NCBI GenBank assembly: GCA_049999765.1
Contig: JBNGIQ010005856.1
Span: 1-57,885 of the forward strand
Length of the DNA stretch: 57,885 nt
Direction: 5' to 3'
Origin: Phaeoceros laevis
Taxonomy: Eukaryota; Anthocerotophyta; Anthocerotopsida; Notothyladales
Shown here: one piece after another, positions 47,425 to 57,885 of the stretch
How the letters are laid out: the number at the start of each line of letters is the position of its first letter
Position numbering within the stretch: position 1 is the stretch's first letter
Position numbers and translations under genes: made by a program
The notes under the pieces: generated by a model
Told to the model about the DNA's origin: nothing
Seen by the model: the letters and a program-made list of their open reading frames with translations, nothing else
The model's database searches: none

Positions 47425-47770
47425 GAATCTTAGAACCGCCCGGTGTTGTACATAACACTGTATATGTGGCGTCTACCCACCTTCACGACCGCGACTCAGT
47501 ATTGTACTCAAATCAAGGACACACGCCATCACTTCGGTTTTACCATTCAGCGCTGTCCGAAATGGGAAAGCTTTTGCACGAAATGATTCCCTAGTAGCGG
47601 CTAACTATTGAACGCCTGACAGCCAGATACAAACTAGTAATATAAGTGGAAGAACTGTCTTCTAAATTTAATACTGGTTGTTTACAAGCAGTCTTCAAGA
47701 AAAGAGTGCCGGAGGGGAACTGGTATATCCAAATCTTTGGAGGGCACTCCGATTTACTGTACATGCTGAC
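47425..47770. other. convergent intergenic region PARP1 / SWI3
   Basis: The stop codons of PARP1 (+) and SWI3 (-) face each other across 346 bp, so both 3' untranslated regions and probably overlapping 3' ends lie here. No other feature is seen. Confidence 0.6.
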
Positions 47771-50764
47771 TTAAATCTTCCTTGTGGGAATCAGCTTTGA
47801 GGCTATGCCTGTCAGAACCCTGGGTGCTCCAGGAGATGTAGCTGGCCTGCTAGAGTGCAGGGTGTCTGTTTGCCTTACCTCACCGTTAGGAATGCGCGAT
47901 GAACCAAATTGAAATTCAGCAAACCGAATGCGATCTGCATAAACTTGTGTGCGAGCACGTTCCACCTCTATCCGTTCCTTTTCCAAAAGCATTTCGAGCT
48001 CCTCAAAATGTTCCAACTTGCTTTGAAGTTTCTTAAACTGTTCAGCAAAAACAACGATACGACGTCTCAGCATGGAATATGTCGTAAATTAAAGGGCCTA
48101 GGACACGTGTAAAGGCTACCTGAGTATCGATGATGTCTGCCAAAAGTGATTCAATCTCTCTTTCCTCCTGATCAGCTAGCAACTTTGCGTTTGCTGCAGC
48201 TACCCCTAGAGCTGTTGCAATTGCCATTCTGGCTGGTACAGCTGAGGGAAGCGCCATATTTGGTAGGTTTGCACTTTCAACAAGGCTTTGAGGTTCTTGC
48301 ACAGGAGCGTTATTGCCATTTTGTCCTGGCAAGTAGAGGACGGTATGTCAAAACAAATGCGGTTAAGCAAGTCAGCGCGATAAAGAATCACAAACAACAA
48401 AGTCAGATACCTCCTAGCATATTCATCTCCTCCCTTGGCCTCAAATCCGTGTCTGACACTTCCTTGGCACTGCCAAACAAATCACCTTTTGCAGTTAGGT
48501 GGAGTTTCTATCCTGCGATCAAGTACACGAGGACAAAGATGCAAAAAAAGTTTTACAGCTGCAGAGAACGTTCAACTAATGCACAGAACCATACCTGCTG
48601 GCATTCGGATGAAAAGGTGCAGCATCTGATGGAAGGGAGTGTGAAGTTGACGGGATAACCGAAGTAGCTTCCTCCTCTATGATTGCCGTAACTGCAGCCT
48701 GAGCTGCAGCTGCAGCAACACGTGGCCCCACCATTGATGCTAAGAAGGCGACCTAGTAACATACAGCACGAAAGCATCGTAAGCACAGAAGCCAGTAATA
48801 TAACTCGTGCTCAGATTTGAAGGAACAGACCTAGTTGAAAATCCGAGGTCCCACCTGACCCATGAGAGGATTGCTGGCATCCAGTAATGGGGAAATGAAA
48901 TCTTCTGAAGCGGAAGCTTTTGGTTGCATTGAGAAGCCTGTATTGTACCCAAGGGCTACATCCTCTTCCAAGTGTACTTTCCCAACATTGGACTTGACTG
49001 ATTGTTGCTGGTTTGTTTTCATAGCCCCAAGACTTGTACTCACAGGTTTTATATTGTGGTCACCATTAGCATGTGGCACATCCTCAATCTCTATGTCCCC
49101 CAACATACGGTCTCCGAAGGGCAAACCAATAAAATGCATCACACATTCACCCTTCGACTTTGTACCAACATGATCTGCAACCCGATTCCAGTTGTCTCCG
49201 TAACGAGTAATTCCTTCCAAAAGAAGCAGAGTCTCTTGCTGAGACCAGTCGTCTTTGGTTTCAGTAGTTACGAGAGTGAAGTCAGCGGGTGACAAACCAG
49301 GACCATATTTCTCACCCTTCAAACAGTTCGGACACAGAACAACCGCTGCCTGCAGGCACCAGAATTTCAGAATGAGAAGTGCTTCAGCTTAATACCCTGG
49401 TAGCCTAAGTGATTAAGAACCCACATACATGCAACTTAATGATCTGCAACTTGATACACCCTGATCAACTGCTGAGCTCCTACACAACCACATGTCGGTT
49501 TGCAATGCAAGTTGCAGCTCACCTGCCCCTGCCGCTGATACCGTTCTTTTGAGCAGACAGCTTTGCAGACAGTGCAAATAAACCTCGTCTGCGCCCTCTG
49601 AGCTCCAGCAGCACCAAGAATGTCTCTGTGCGAAGCTAAGCTAGGGTATGAATGGGCCGCAGACCCACCACCCACATCACCATGCTGCAATGCTGCTGTC
49701 CGCACCTCTGGGTATACTCTCATACTAGCAGGCCCAGGTTCCACAGCAATCACCCCTGGCTGTTGTTTTCTGGCGTCAGCTGAGACCTGATTATTGATAA
49801 GCCCCCAATGCTCCAAAAAGTCGAACAACTTTTGGAGAGTGTTCACATCGCCTACCAGCATCTTCCTAACTTCAGTAAACGTGAGCCGTCGCTGGGAGTT
49901 CTCCCTGTACTTGTTTATCATAAAATCACGGTACTCCTTGTAAATCTTTGGAGTCTTTGAGGCCGATTTTCCATCAAAGAACGAGCTTAAAGCCCGGCGC
50001 TCCAAGTTGTGGATCTTGTTCCAAGAAAACCACGCTGCAAAGTTCACATACAGTCAGCACAGGGATCACAAAAACTTCCTCGCCACTAGGCCATGGAGAA
50101 GGAAACACGCATTGAAAGAGTTTTTATGAGGATTTTAAAAGCCACCTGCATAGCTAGGGATCCGATATAGCTCCCGATTCAGTGGTTCTGCAGCAGGAGG
50201 GACCTTGGGCGGAAGCGGCGCAGGAGACGACACTGGAACTGTGCTCTGTGCAGGAGCTGCTCGAGCGACAGGAGCACTCTTGACCGGAGAAATATCCATC
50301 GGAGTTGCGGGACTTTGCGGCAACTTGCTCTCAGCCGTCGCTGCTTGGACTGCATCGGTAGAACAGTCGACCTTGGGAGGCTCCGATGAGGCAGGAACCG
50401 CGCCCTTGGCGTCTTTGACGTCATTTGCGTTCTTGGCCTCCGTAGCCGCCTCTGTGTTGGTCTCCTGGACTGAACTGGCTTCCGCGTCTGCCACACTGAC
50501 ATCCTTGACACTCGGCGGCCCTTCCACATTTCCATTGTTGTCATCCGGTGGCGAAGAGGACAGACGCCTCCTCTTGTTTTCGCCATCAGGGCTCCGCTCC
50601 TTCGACTCTGCTGGTGGCTCTATGTCGGCCATGTCCTGGTCCATTCCTGCAGCCGCGCTCGTGTTTTGAGGGGCATCCTCGGCCTCATCCTCCTCCAGAC
50701 CAGCCCCCTTCTCTGGCTTCGATATGGCGAATGCATCTCCTTTCCTGGTCAGGCGAATTTTCAT
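47771..50764 (-). CDS. SWI3: SWI/SNF chromatin-remodelling subunit SWI3 (SWIRM-ZZ-SANT), seven exons
   Basis: Exons 50146-50764, 49523-50034, 48855-49349, 48595-48752, 48411-48469, 48120-48325 and 47771-48037 join in phase to 771 aa. The N-terminus is acidic and low-complexity, with a basic patch (NKRRRLSSS). The SWIRM domain follows from about residue 203 (IPSYAAWFSWNKIHNLERRA, TFTEVRKMLVGD, LFDFLEHWGLIN). A ZZ-like zinc finger (CTVCKAVCSKERY, LCPNC) and a SANT domain (WSQQETLLLLEGITRYGDNW) come next, then an alanine-rich part and a C-terminal coiled coil (LEHFEELEMLLEKERIEVER). SWI3/SMARCC proteins are core scaffold subunits of nucleosome-remodelling complexes in the nucleus. Keeping the zinc finger and this SANT form, it looks closest to SWI3D. 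The last intron-exon junction (48037) and the final C-terminal residues are the least certain. Confidence 0.92.
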
Positions 50765-51230
50765 TCCTGCTCATCAGCTGGGCCGATAAGTGAAGAGTAC
50801 TGGGACCGCAACTACGTAAGCAGCAGCCTCTAAACCCGGTTGCTACACTTCTTGGGCAGGTCACTTTCTGAAGATTGCCGAAAGGTCTAATTAGGACGAC
50901 CGATGACCGACCCTCTACCTTTGCAAAAACAAAGCGGCACCTCGACGTCAAATATCTTTGTGGACATCTACAGCAGTTTACACGCTTTGCTAGATTAGGG
51001 CTCTTAAGTTTGAGACCAAGGACCAACTGCAGTTTGGAATAACCGTATTGCCCTGAAGCAGCACTTGAAGCAGTGTCTAAAAAACGTTCTTTACCAATGA
51101 ATAAATGAATGAAATGCTATATAATGTGCACTATGTTCTCTATGTTTCAAGTAAGGTTTTCCTCGCACCATTTTAGTTTGTGTTGCTTGAGCACCACTTT
51201 AGTTTGCGTTGCTTGAACATGCTTCGTCAG
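50765..51230. other. SWI3 upstream region
   Basis: The promoter and leader of SWI3 should lie here. No TATA box stands out close to the ATG. No gene is recognised. Confidence 0.5.
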
Positions 51231-51240
51231 TTTACGACAA

Positions 51241-51420
51241 CAACAATGGATCACCACGAGGGACAGTTCAATCCTATTGTGCGAATTGTCCCTTCGCGGA
51301 CATTCAAGTGGTAAAGGACCCCGCCCCCCAAAGGGGTGGCCAGGGTTCAATACCCACTCAGGGGAGTGTGCTCTATCTCAATTGGTTCTTTCATTCACTT
51401 TGATTCACTTCGATTCGATT
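51241..51420 (+). mobile_element. possible tRNA-derived SINE
   Basis: GGGTTCAATACCC (51343-51355) matches a pol III B box. About 25 bp upstream, AGTGGTAAAGGACC (51307-51320) loosely resembles an A box. A tail of TTCATTCACTTCGATTCA units follows. The 5' portion (AATGGATCACCAC through GCGAATT) recurs in the repeats at 51700-51860. The overall design fits a SINE, but no target duplication is clear. Confidence 0.35.
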
Positions 51421-51445
51421 CATTCACTTCGATTCACTACAGTGA

Positions 51446-51595
51446 AATCTAGTAACTAATGCCGTCATAGATGGTATGTCAAGTAATAATACTTGGCATG
51501 CCACGGACATGACGGCATGGAATCTAGTAACTAATGCCGTCATAGATGGTATGTCAAGTAGTAATACTTGGCATGCCACGGACATGACGGCATGG
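51446..51595. repeat. 75-bp tandem duplication of a self-complementary unit
   Basis: Copies 51446-51520 and 51521-51595 differ at one visible position. Each contains inverted arms ATGCCGTCAT / ATGACGGCAT, with a nested second pair TGGTATGTCAAGTA / TACTTGGCATGCCA (two mismatches), so each can form a long hairpin. Confidence 0.9.
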
Positions 51596-51649
51596 AATCA
51601 GTATAGCGCGGCTCCTTGCTACTACTACTACTGCGGCTCCTTGCTACTA

Positions 51650-52220
51650 CTACTACTGGTTCTTAAAGCTAACTTGTATATTAGTAGAAAAATGTGTAAC
51701 AATGGATCACCACAAGGGACACTTCAATCCTCTTGCGCGAATTACTGGTTCTTAAAGCTAATTTGTGTATTAGTAGAATGTCACCACAAGGGACACTTCA
51801 ATCCTCTTGCGCGAATTACTGGTTCTTAAAGCTAACTTGTGTATTAGTAGAATGTAATACCTATGAGCACGTATCATATCCTATTTTTATGTCACAATAC
51901 ATATATTATGCGCTACCAACACAGGGAACGCAGGAGGCACAATGGCGCGAGAGGAGTAAGGCACGAGGCACATAGGCTAACTTGAGTGTTAGTAGAAAAA
52001 TGTGTAATAATACCTATAAATATGTTTCGTATCATATTTCTATGTCACAATATATATATTATACGCGGCCAGCACAGGAACGCACAAGGCACCATGGAGC
52101 CAGAGGTTTGTAAGGCATGGGACACAAAGGCTAACTTGTGTATTAATAGAAAAATGTGTAGCAGTATAATACCTATAAGTTACAAATCATATCGTATATT
52201 TATATTACAATATATACGTC
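51650..52220. repeat. nested tandem repeats (about 77 bp and about 150 bp units)
   Basis: CACCACAAGGGACACTTCAA through GCGCGAATTACTGGTTCTT and GTATTAGTAGAA occurs twice at about 51705-51855, with earlier partial copies. A longer unit starting GCTAACTTG and AGTAGAAAAATGTGTAATAA, continuing TATTATACG and AGGAACGCACAAGGCAC, occurs about three times between 51850 and 52220. Open frames here are artefacts of repetition. Confidence 0.7.
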
Positions 52221-52659
52221 ATACCTTCGAAAGCGTTAAATCCATTTCAAAAAAACGTCTCTGTAACTATGCGTATAACTCAACTTGACTTAATATTATA
52301 AATTGTAAATAACGATCTTGTTTACCTTGAAGGTTATCTCAACCTAGTTGAAGGAAGGAACTATTGCATGCAATAATACTTTATGCATGAATTATCTTTT
52401 AAGCTATTTTGGCCGTATCTTTTTCGGAGCAATATCAGATCGTTTCATTCCAATCTCATTGGAAGAAGTTTATATCATGCATTATGTCTGGCCTAATATT
52501 CTACTACGGCTTCGGCGTCCTCTATTTGAATTTTGAACATATTGCATTTTTTTAGCTTTGCTTGGAAGAAGAAGAAAGTCTTTATAATATGCTTGATGGG
52601 TCCTAAAGGTCCACACGTTATATAGACAATCTCTTTATGCATAGCATCTGTCAGCAAAG

Positions 52660-53130
52660 ACACGCAGTCTCTTTATGCACAGCATAGCCGCCACTTTCAA
52701 AACCTGTCGTGCATTCTCCAGCCCACCACATTTTGAATACACGACTACCAGGCAGTCTGCCCACCACTACATCTTCCATAAGTCCTCCTTCGACAATAAT
52801 TCATGAGCGCACCTCAGAGATACCTGGCACCCGGCACTTGACCACCACATTCTTTGCGGCCATGCTGTCAAAAACTTTGCGCATATCTTTCAATTTTCCT
52901 CATTTTGTACACCCAGCTATAATGTCACGGGATTACCTGGACAATCCTCGTGTGCAATTTCAAGATGCCCAGCACCTGCCACAGGATTACCACACTCTTT
53001 GTGGCAAGGCTGTCAAAAACCTTGCACACATCGTTCAGCTCACCACACTTTGCATACCCAGCTACCAAGGCATTCTATGTCACCACATCCTTCGTGGCCA
53101 TGCTGGCAGTAACCTGGCATGCATAACCAA
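52660..53130 (-). pseudogene. PPR gene relic
   Basis: Reading the minus strand, several degenerate PPR motifs appear in different frames and with stops: MATKDVVT then a stop where Trp is expected, followed by NALVAGYAKCGELNDVCKVF; GKLKDMRKVFDSMAAKNVV; and YSKCGGLENARQVL. They resemble PLS-class repeats like those of the intact PPR gene at 31985. Too many lesions remain for function. Confidence 0.75.
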
Positions 53131-53399
53131 GGCAGGAGAATGTGCCCGCAACGAAGCCACGGTAAGCCTTCCCCTGTAGGGGCTGTCTGGGTTCCACCTC
53201 CTCTGGATATGGTGCCTGCCCCCAACACTGCATCGGCATGTCTCCTAAACCATCGGAGTGGCTCCAATCCTTCCAGTACGATTTCAGCATTCGTTTCGAT
53301 AGCAAAATTTCTTCAAACGCTTTCACGTCCTCCAGAAAGAAATCACCCTTATCTGCCCTTTTAAACACCATAAGGTCTCTTCACCTTTTTGAATAAAAT

Positions 53400-53700
53400 G
53401 AATATAACTTTTTTGCCAATAACAACCTACAGCCCCAACCCTACCCCATCCTGGGAAGCCCTACACCTTCCTACCTTCGGTAGGGGGGTGGGCGGGCTCC
53501 TAGGCGGGTAAGGAAGGGGTCTAACATTAACCCTCCCCCCTCTTTTCCTACCTTGGGCTAAGGAAGCTCTGAAGGCAGGCGGGCGGGTGGGCTCTTGGGT
53601 AATAGAGGGGGGAGCGATAGAGTAACCCCTCTCACTCTTTTCTACCCAAGGAAGCCCGGAAGGAAGGAAGGTGGGTGGGCTCTTAGGTAGAATTAGTTGA
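53400..53700. repeat. degenerate tandem GC-rich units of roughly 110 bp
   Basis: Three related blocks each contain CTTCCTACC or TTTCTACCC, AAGGAAGC, GGTGGGCGGGCTC or GGTGGGTGGGCTC, and TAACCC(C)TC. They are diverged copies of one unit. Confidence 0.55.
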
Positions 53701-53967
53701 GAGTTACCTAGAACCCTCCAAAACTCGTACGATAGCTAGACTCCGGATACTCCGGATAGGATCCTCAGATCGAGTTGAGTACGCAACTATTTTGTTGCCC
53801 GGTCGGCCAATTGCCTAGATCGGAAAGGTTACATTCATTCATTCATAGTATTGGAGCGCATTATACATGTGGAGCACATTATATATATAGTAATAGTAGT
53901 AAGGTGTCGTGCTACGCTGATTCCACGTGGGATCGACCACGCCGCCATGTGTATGACATGGTCAACT

Positions 53968-54081
53968 ACAAGCTACACGGCATGTCATCTATGACGTTAA
54001 GCATAGTCAGTGAATGATTGATGTCAGGTACAAGCTACTCGGCATACCATCTATGACGTTAAGCATAGTTAGTGAATGATT
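53968..54081. repeat. 62-bp tandem duplication
   Basis: ACAAGCTAC(A/T)CGGCAT...CATCTATGACGTTAAGCATAGT starts at 53968 and again at 54030 with a few differences. Confidence 0.85.
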
Positions 54082-54299
54082 TCAAGATGTCAGGCAGACA
54101 TTATGCAGTCTATGTAGTGAGTATAAGAGTCAAAACCCTTCTACCCAAAAGGTGTTGAATACAAATTAAGTCATTTTTAATTAGTGTTTGTCGAAACTTT
54201 TGACAAATGCTAATTAAACATGATTGGGTTCCAAGTTTGTCATGGTTCTAGATGTGGACAGTCATGTCCTATGTAATGGTGTCCAAGCAATGGGGCTGC

Positions 54300-54760
54300 T
54301 GTGACAAGAAGGATGGCGAAGCTTGCTGATCGGAAAGCAGCAACAATTTGGCGTTCACTCATTTTGGATGACAAGTTTTGGGATGATCTTTTGTTCTTCA
54401 AAGATCTAACTACCCCAATTTTTTACTTCCTTAGGAAGGCTAATAGCTTCCAACCAATGCTAGGGGAGGAGTTTACTTGTATGCATAGCATTCTCTGTGA
54501 TTTGAGTGGTAGAATGAAGAATGAAGAAGTGATGAGATTTTGAAGAGCGCAAAGCTTGAGCAAGTTCTTTCTAGTTGTAAGGGAAGGTGGGGCATGTTGC
54601 ATAAGCCTGTTCACGCTATAGTCTACATGTTAAAACCCAAGCTATGAATCGCTTGAGGTTAGGCAACACACTTTGAAGTCTGTGATGCAAGGGTGGAACG
54701 CATATTTAGAGCAGTATCGTGGTTTGAACTATGATGGCCAATCACTCTTCCGGAGGATTC
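54300..54760 (+). pseudogene. hAT transposase relic (central region)
   Basis: The plus strand encodes KLADRKAATIWRSLILDDKF and FWDDLLFFKDLTTPIFYFLR, matching the plant hAT segment around the FW...PI...LR motif. After a frameshift near 54535 it continues with LEQVLSSCKGRWGMLHKPVH (the RW..LH.P.HA motif). Stops near 54644 end the similarity. Neither zinc finger nor dimerisation domain is nearby. It is a dead fragment, possibly of the same family as the C-terminal pieces at 16.6-17.2 kb. Confidence 0.7.
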
Positions 54761-55509
54761 ATGATAGGAGGGGTTGAGCTCTTTGACGAGCTTGACATGG
54801 AGGAGGAGGAGATCTATGGAACCAAACAGCTGGGCCATTGAGGAAAACATGGATGCCCGCCAGAGAAAATATATCTCAATCAATTGCTGCATGAAGATAG
54901 AAATGGGATTTTCATGAGGAGCTTTGTTACTTAGACACTCGGTCAGGTGTGGAGTCTGCGGACACTGGTATGTGATATTTTTTGTTAGTTATGCACTCGG
55001 GCACCTGGCCTGCTAGTTAGGAAATCGAGGAGCTTTGGCCAATTTGGCATGTGATGACTTGTATTTTTATGAACAACGAGACATTCCCCTCACACCTACA
55101 TTACACGTTCAGGCGATCTAAATGTTTTGGCCGTCTAAATGTTTAAGCCGTTTCAGGGTTTGGGTGCAAACCTTGAAACATCCTAAATTGTAAACAGTAC
55201 CCTGAAATATTTTACGCGTTACGGATGTCAAAAAGACGTCCGTTCGGGAGCGCGTTAGACGCTCCCAGAAACCTTGGTAGAAACCAATTCGGCACTTTAT
55301 AAAGTATCGAGAATAAAGTTTTCCATAAAAGATCCTTACTTTCTCGTCCAAGGCATGCCAATTCTGCAAGAAATTATCGATGACCTTAAAGGATGTTACT
55401 TTAGGCGGGGAAAAGGGGCCACGCCCACCCCGCTATGTACCAGCTTCCCCATTCTCCGGTCATGAATTGCTATAAAAATGTGCGAACATGTCTATAGAAC
55501 ACAAACACC
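54761..55509. other. intergenic, no gene seen
   Basis: No family is recognised. A small perfect hairpin GGGAGCG/CGCTCCC lies near 55245-55265. Confidence 0.45.
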
Positions 55510-55513
55510 TTAA

Positions 55514-56102
55514 CCCTTAATGACCCCACAGGACATAGATGTCCTGTTCTGTCCTTGCCTACGATTTTGAAAACAATTACACATGCAATGTTTTTAAAAT
55601 AATCTCTTTTCTATACCAATCGAAAGAGCTAGCCCAGCTCTATCCAATGAGCCTATGTGCCACGTGTATAGATGTAATATGCAAGGAACAATTTGGTAAG
55701 AAGATTTTACGGGACCAGCAAGGGCCCGTTTTCCGTCACATTGGAGAGATCATGCCGGGTCCCTCGGTGGCAGCCCGGCCTTAGAGATCCGCATCCGGCA
55801 CGGAATCTTGCCATGGTTCTAGGCTTGGTGGTTGCCTTCTAGGCACTTATAGGCCTGGTGGTCGCCGGTGGCTGCCGCTGGGACACTTGTAGGTCGCGTG
55901 GCACTGTCAGTGGTTAAAAAATCCGTGGCCTTCCGAGAATCCTGGGAGGGCCTGTACACAAGCCTGCAGCCTCGGCGCGCGACGTGGAGGAGGCTGGTGG
56001 CAGCATATCGTACCCGCCCTCATGGGACCAGCAACTTTTGCCCTTTATTAGTATGAAGAAATGCGCCCAAAACGGGCGATTCGAAGCCTGGGTCGTCAAG
56101 GG
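55514..56102. mobile_element. non-autonomous piggyBac-like element, 589 bp
   Basis: TTAA stands at both borders (55510-55513 and 56103-56106), the target duplication of piggyBac elements. The element begins CCCTTAATGACCC and ends GGGTCGTCAAGGG, 13-bp inverted repeats with two mismatches and the CCC...GGG ends usual for that superfamily. Just inside the left end is the near-palindrome AGGACATAGATGTCCT, and inside the right end the stem CGCCCAAAACGGGCG; subterminal palindromes are common in this group. No transposase frame is present. Confidence 0.6.
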
Positions 56103-56106
56103 TTAA

Positions 56107-57885
56107 GCTTCTCCTATTCTCCCGGGAATTCCCCCAACGTTATTGCTCTTGAAATTTTAAAGCACGAAGTCTCTTATGAATCTATAGGAAATAGAGCACA
56201 AAGGCTCTTATGCAGCTCTAGGAAACTACAAAAATTAGGAATGGATTCAATAGAGCCGCGTGACATTTAAAATGGATGTTCATGTATGGTGCTTGGGAGG
56301 AATACCATATTGCAAGGTGTTAAAATGGAGGTCTTTGTTCAATAACCAAATGACTAGTACGGGGTGGTGCATCAGTGAAACATTTGGCATTTGTACTATG
56401 AGAATTTAGGATAATTGACAATCATACTTGTAAGGAGAACCAACTAACATATAATAAAAAAAATTAAATGATTAGAATATTGGAAGGATGAGTGTGTTGG
56501 CCAGGGCAAAGACCCCAATGACCTTCGTGCTTGACAACTTTCCCCTACTGCTCACCGGTTGTTATTCAGATATGCCTAATCAAGCTACACAACATCTCGT
56601 CCATGTGCCCTGACACTAGCGGTGCGACACTAAGCTAAAGTAAAGAGCTACACATGCCATCATTCCCCGATTTCTTCATACAAGAAGTGCTAGCTCGCAA
56701 TTGTGTTTCAAGCTCTTACAAGCACAACACCTTACCGGACAGTAAAGCAATGAGACCACGGCACCATATCCCTTTAATAAATAATAAATAATAAATAATG
56801 CTTATAACTACAGATTGCTGCCCGAAAGAACGGAGGGTTGTTGCTGAGATGCAATCACTTACAAGGCCTTCAGCAGCTCAGAGTATACTCTATCAAGGAA
56901 TTCCCTAGCCGCAAGTCATACGATAGTGAAGGTATGGGCCCTCATTCTTTAGCCCGGCCTTCTTAAAACCTCTAGCCTTGGCCATTCTCCATCTAACCAC
57001 ACCTATGAAATAAGGGAGAAGGGAAGGACGCTACCTACCCTCCGAACTGCCATTGAGAATCTCGAGGGTGGCATGAGCCCTGCCCTTGATTTACAGCTTA
57101 ATTAGCACCCACACAAAGTTTGTCTCTTCATGTCCAATCAAAAAAGCTTGTTTTCAAACCGCCCCTCCAAACTAGACTACTGTAGCCTATACTCTATGCC
57201 AACTACCTTAGTGCCCTAGTGCTCGATGCCAGCCAGCCGTAGTGCTCCAGACTCCAGTACACGGCAAATCTGCGAGTGATATTTGTTGCCCGTCCTGGCC
57301 TATATCCCTCCACATGCATCCTGTAGACCAAATGAACAAAAATATCACAGCTTCCAGTATCTCATCTCAGCATCATTGGTCCAAGCAATCCATCGGCGAC
57401 ACGTGGCTACCTATTCGGATAGCGTCTTGCCAACCTACCACTCACGGGTCCCTTTCCCGTTTCCTCCCCTTCGTGAACCAGTCTGCTGCAATCTCAGAAG
57501 GTATTTTCGGGAGCACTTCATCCGCATCCCACCCGCACCTCACCCGCATCCGGAGCCATGGCCACCGTCCTTCCCTTAGGATCACTGAGATCGTCACTGT
57601 CCGCTGGTGTGGTGGAGACCTCCAGGAGTGTCACCACTGGGAAGGCATCTGGTCCCGAGGCGTGCCTGGCTCCGGCTGGGGCGGTGTCCGCGCAGGCGGG
57701 GAAGCTATCTGCCACGAGGCAGAGGCTGAGATGCTTTGATGGCCTCAGAGCTGGCTCATCCGTGAGCATGGCTGCTGCCTCTGTTTTTGGAAGCGTGGAG
57801 GGTCTACAGAGGGGCAGTGACTCGACCAGCGTGGGGGAGGAGGTGATGACCACCGTCACTGTATATGCTGGCAAGGACAGCAAGA
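56107..57885. other. intergenic to window end
   Basis: There is no recognisable family. A 121-codon minus-strand frame (57518-57883) and a plus-strand frame (57242-57739) overlap. Both are GC-rich, without a domain, and the first runs to the window edge, so a partial exon of an unknown gene cannot be ruled out. Near 56775-56800 there is an ATA-rich (AATAAAT)n tract. Confidence 0.4.

Noticed and set aside
57518-57883. 121-codon minus frame running to the right edge
   Set aside because: GC-rich composition keeps several overlapping frames open, and there is no recognisable domain or splice context. I mention it only as a possible unknown exon.

Overview
This is a nuclear contig of a land plant. 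The genes are plant families with GT-AG introns of roughly 60-600 bp: an S6K-type AGC kinase, GH3, a PLS-class PPR protein, a PSKR-like LRR receptor kinase, a plant-type PARP1, SWI3 and GID4. There is also a cytosolic-type tRNA-Leu(UAG). The style of the PPR protein and of GH3 suggests a seed-free plant (bryophyte, lycophyte or fern), but I cannot fix the species. Two N gaps (10 and 100 bases) show this is a scaffold.

Layout. 1-2.4 kb: intergenic, with a small duplication and a gap. 2.7-5.0 kb (-): ribosomal protein S6 kinase, six exons, 512 aa. 6.7-8.3 kb (+): GID4, the substrate receptor of the GID/CTLH ubiquitin ligase, seven exons, 197 aa. 9.9-12.3 kb (-): GH3 acyl-acid-amido synthetase, five exons, 640 aa. 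12.3-28.9 kb: a long gene-poor stretch. It holds low-complexity DNA, an array of a short dispersed repeat, tandemly duplicated hAT transposase 3' fragments, a kinase gene fragment lying between copies of a repeat, a non-autonomous element with an 8-bp target duplication, and tRNA-Leu. 28.9-31.8 kb (-): an MnmE/TrmE tRNA-modification GTPase whose exons and splice sites are all recognisable but whose frame is broken three times. 32.0-34.8 kb (+): an intronless PPR protein sharing a 175-bp divergent promoter region with MnmE. 36.5-39.7 kb (+): an intronless LRR receptor kinase. 40.1-41.4 kb (-): a decayed F-box gene. 41.7-47.4 kb (+): PARP1, 20 exons, 1036 aa. 47.8-50.8 kb (-): SWI3-type chromatin-remodelling subunit, seven exons, 771 aa, tail-to-tail with PARP1. 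51-57.9 kb: repeats and transposon relics, including a hairpin duplication, a PPR pseudogene, a hAT transposase relic and a 589-bp element with TTAA borders and CCC...GGG ends like piggyBac.

The genes do not form a pathway cluster; they are ordinary single genes. Functional pairings are loose: MnmE and the PPR protein would both act on organellar RNA, and PARP1 and SWI3 both act on chromatin. I found no convincing new molecular system. The most interesting signals are the piggyBac-like element, the repeat-bounded kinase fragment, the frameshifted MnmE with an altered G3 motif, and altered catalytic or structural motifs in PARP1 (CX3C in zinc finger 1), the receptor kinase (missing APE glutamate) and the PPR protein (truncated DYW remnant). 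Exon coordinates were deduced by eye from splice-site phase and family conservation.
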